This document shows positions 13,948-14,469 of a stretch of DNA of 14,469 nucleotides, piece after piece. Position 1 is the first letter of the stretch; every line of letters starts with the position of its first letter. The position numbers were made by a program, and so were the translations under genes. A model generated the notes under the pieces. The model was not told the DNA's origin and did not search any database. It saw nothing but the letters and a program-made list of their open reading frames with translations. Where the stretch lies: NCBI GenBank assembly GCA_041639705.1, contig JBEQBT010000062.1, forward strand, positions 1-14,469, given 5' to 3'. This DNA comes from JARDZI01 sp041639705 (GTDB taxonomy: Bacteria; Bacillota; Clostridia; Clostridiales; Caloramatoraceae).

Positions 13948-14093
13948 ATTATTTTAAAAAACATTATACATTTCTATGTCATATGCGTAAAAGATGACTT
14001 CTGTGAAGTCCTAACAATTGGATAGGATATTGAATTACCCTCCTTTTTATGCAATATATCCCACTAATTTTTGATTATTTACCTTCTTTTTTA

Positions 14094-14123
14094 TTGAAAA
14101 GTGAAGTATAATACATATATATT
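14094..14123 (+). promoter_or_regulatory. Candidate promoter of the peptidase T gene
   Basis: TTGAAA (14094-14099) and TATATT (14118-14123) are spaced 18 bp, with TATATA (14116-14121, spacer 16) as an alternative -10. A perfect TATAAT at 14107-14112 is also present, but it has no good -35 at the right distance. The start codon is about 30 bp further on, so the leader would be short. Confidence 0.45.
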
Positions 14124-14154
14124 AAACAACAACTGTTCAGGAGGCGTTAACAAA

Positions 14155-14469
14155 ATGGGTGTTAGTGAAAGATTCTTAAATTATGTGACCTACGATACAA
14201 AATCAGATGATGAATCTACTACTGTGCCATCAACAAAAAATCAGCTTATTCTTGCTAAAGAACTTGCAAAGGAATTAGAAGAAATAGGTATGCAGGATGT
14301 ATCACTTGATAAAAATGGATACATAATGGCTTCTCTTCCTTCGAATATGGAAAGAGCTGTACCAACTATAGGCTTTATTGCACATATGGATACTAGTCCT
14401 GATATGCCTGGTGAAAATATAAAACCTAAAATAGTAAAAAATTATGATGGTGGAAATATATTATTAAAC
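14155..14469 (+). CDS. pepT: Peptidase T (tripeptide aminopeptidase), N-terminal part
   Basis: The first 105 codons are visible before the right edge cuts the gene; the family is usually about 410 aa. The protein starts MGVSERFLNYVTYDTKSD, followed by STTVPSTKNQLILAKELAKEL, the classic opening of PepT in the M20B metallopeptidase family. IGFIAHMDTSPDMPGENIKP (about 75-94) contains the first zinc-ligand motif, H and D of HMD. PepT is a cytoplasmic di-zinc aminopeptidase that removes the N-terminal residue from tripeptides. The ATG follows AGGAGG (14139-14144) at 10 nt. It is divergent from the nucleoside kinase gene; no functional link between the two is evident. Confidence 0.93.
   Translation, partial: MGVSERFLNYVTYDTKSDDESTTVPSTKNQLILAKELAKELEEIGMQDVSLDKNGYIMASLPSNMERAVPTIGFIAHMDTSPDMPGENIKPKIVKNYDGGNILLN

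Noticed and set aside
13996..14010. GACTTC-TGT-GAAGTC as a terminator or regulatory hairpin before peptidase T.
   Set aside because: The stem is only 6 bp with no U-run after it and it lies upstream of the predicted promoter, so it was mentioned only as a landmark.

Overview
The window looks like chromosomal DNA of a low-GC Gram-positive bacterium, most likely a clostridial Bacillota. The evidence is AT-rich DNA, strong AGGAGG ribosome binding sites, sigma-A type promoters, TTG and ATG starts, a lipoprotein-type sugar-binding protein, and families typical of clostridia (short alpha-glucan phosphorylase, TGS-type nucleoside kinase, peptidase T). The species cannot be fixed from sequence reading alone.

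Layout, left to right. (1) Positions 1-109, minus strand: the start of an SDR-type L-threonine 3-dehydrogenase gene, cut by the window edge, with a promoter and a leader of about 120 nt. (2) 327-1397, minus: an HD-GYP domain protein, probably a cyclic-di-GMP phosphodiesterase, with its own terminator. (3) 1517-3127, minus: an alpha-glucan phosphorylase with its own terminator. (4) 3128-3407: a divergent control region with a LacI-type operator. (5) 3408-8885, plus: a maltodextrin uptake locus made of a LacI/MalR-type regulator, a substrate-binding lipoprotein, two permeases and an MsmX/MalK-type ATPase. A strong terminator closes it at 8916-8947. Two matching operators, one at each of the two promoters, tie the locus together. 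A hairpin terminator after the binding-protein gene probably sets high binding protein and lower permease. Imported maltodextrins would be cleaved by the neighbouring phosphorylase to glucose-1-phosphate.

(6) 8948-9368: a gene-free, comparatively GC-rich patch with a perfect consensus promoter followed by two palindromic repeat elements. (7) 9369-11933, plus: a three-gene ABC-2 type exporter of unknown substrate. Its first permease gene is interrupted by an in-frame TGA at codon 32, probably a Trp position. (8) 11940-12109: a terminator hairpin and a second copy of the 95-bp palindromic repeat, so the exporter is bracketed by two copies of one repeat family. (9) 12122-13783, minus: a nucleoside (uridine-like) kinase with N-terminal TGS and threonyl-tRNA-synthetase-like regions. 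(10) 13784-14154: a divergent intergenic region with a tandem pair of DnaA-box-like 9-mers. (11) 14155-end, plus: the start of peptidase T, cut by the window edge.

Most of the window is ordinary metabolism and transport. The points most worth a second look are the interrupted exporter permease, the repeat family that brackets the exporter, the consensus promoter stranded behind those repeats, and the two-operator layout of the maltodextrin locus. I found no CRISPR array, tRNA, rRNA, transposase or phage gene, and I do not see convincing evidence for a wholly new system.
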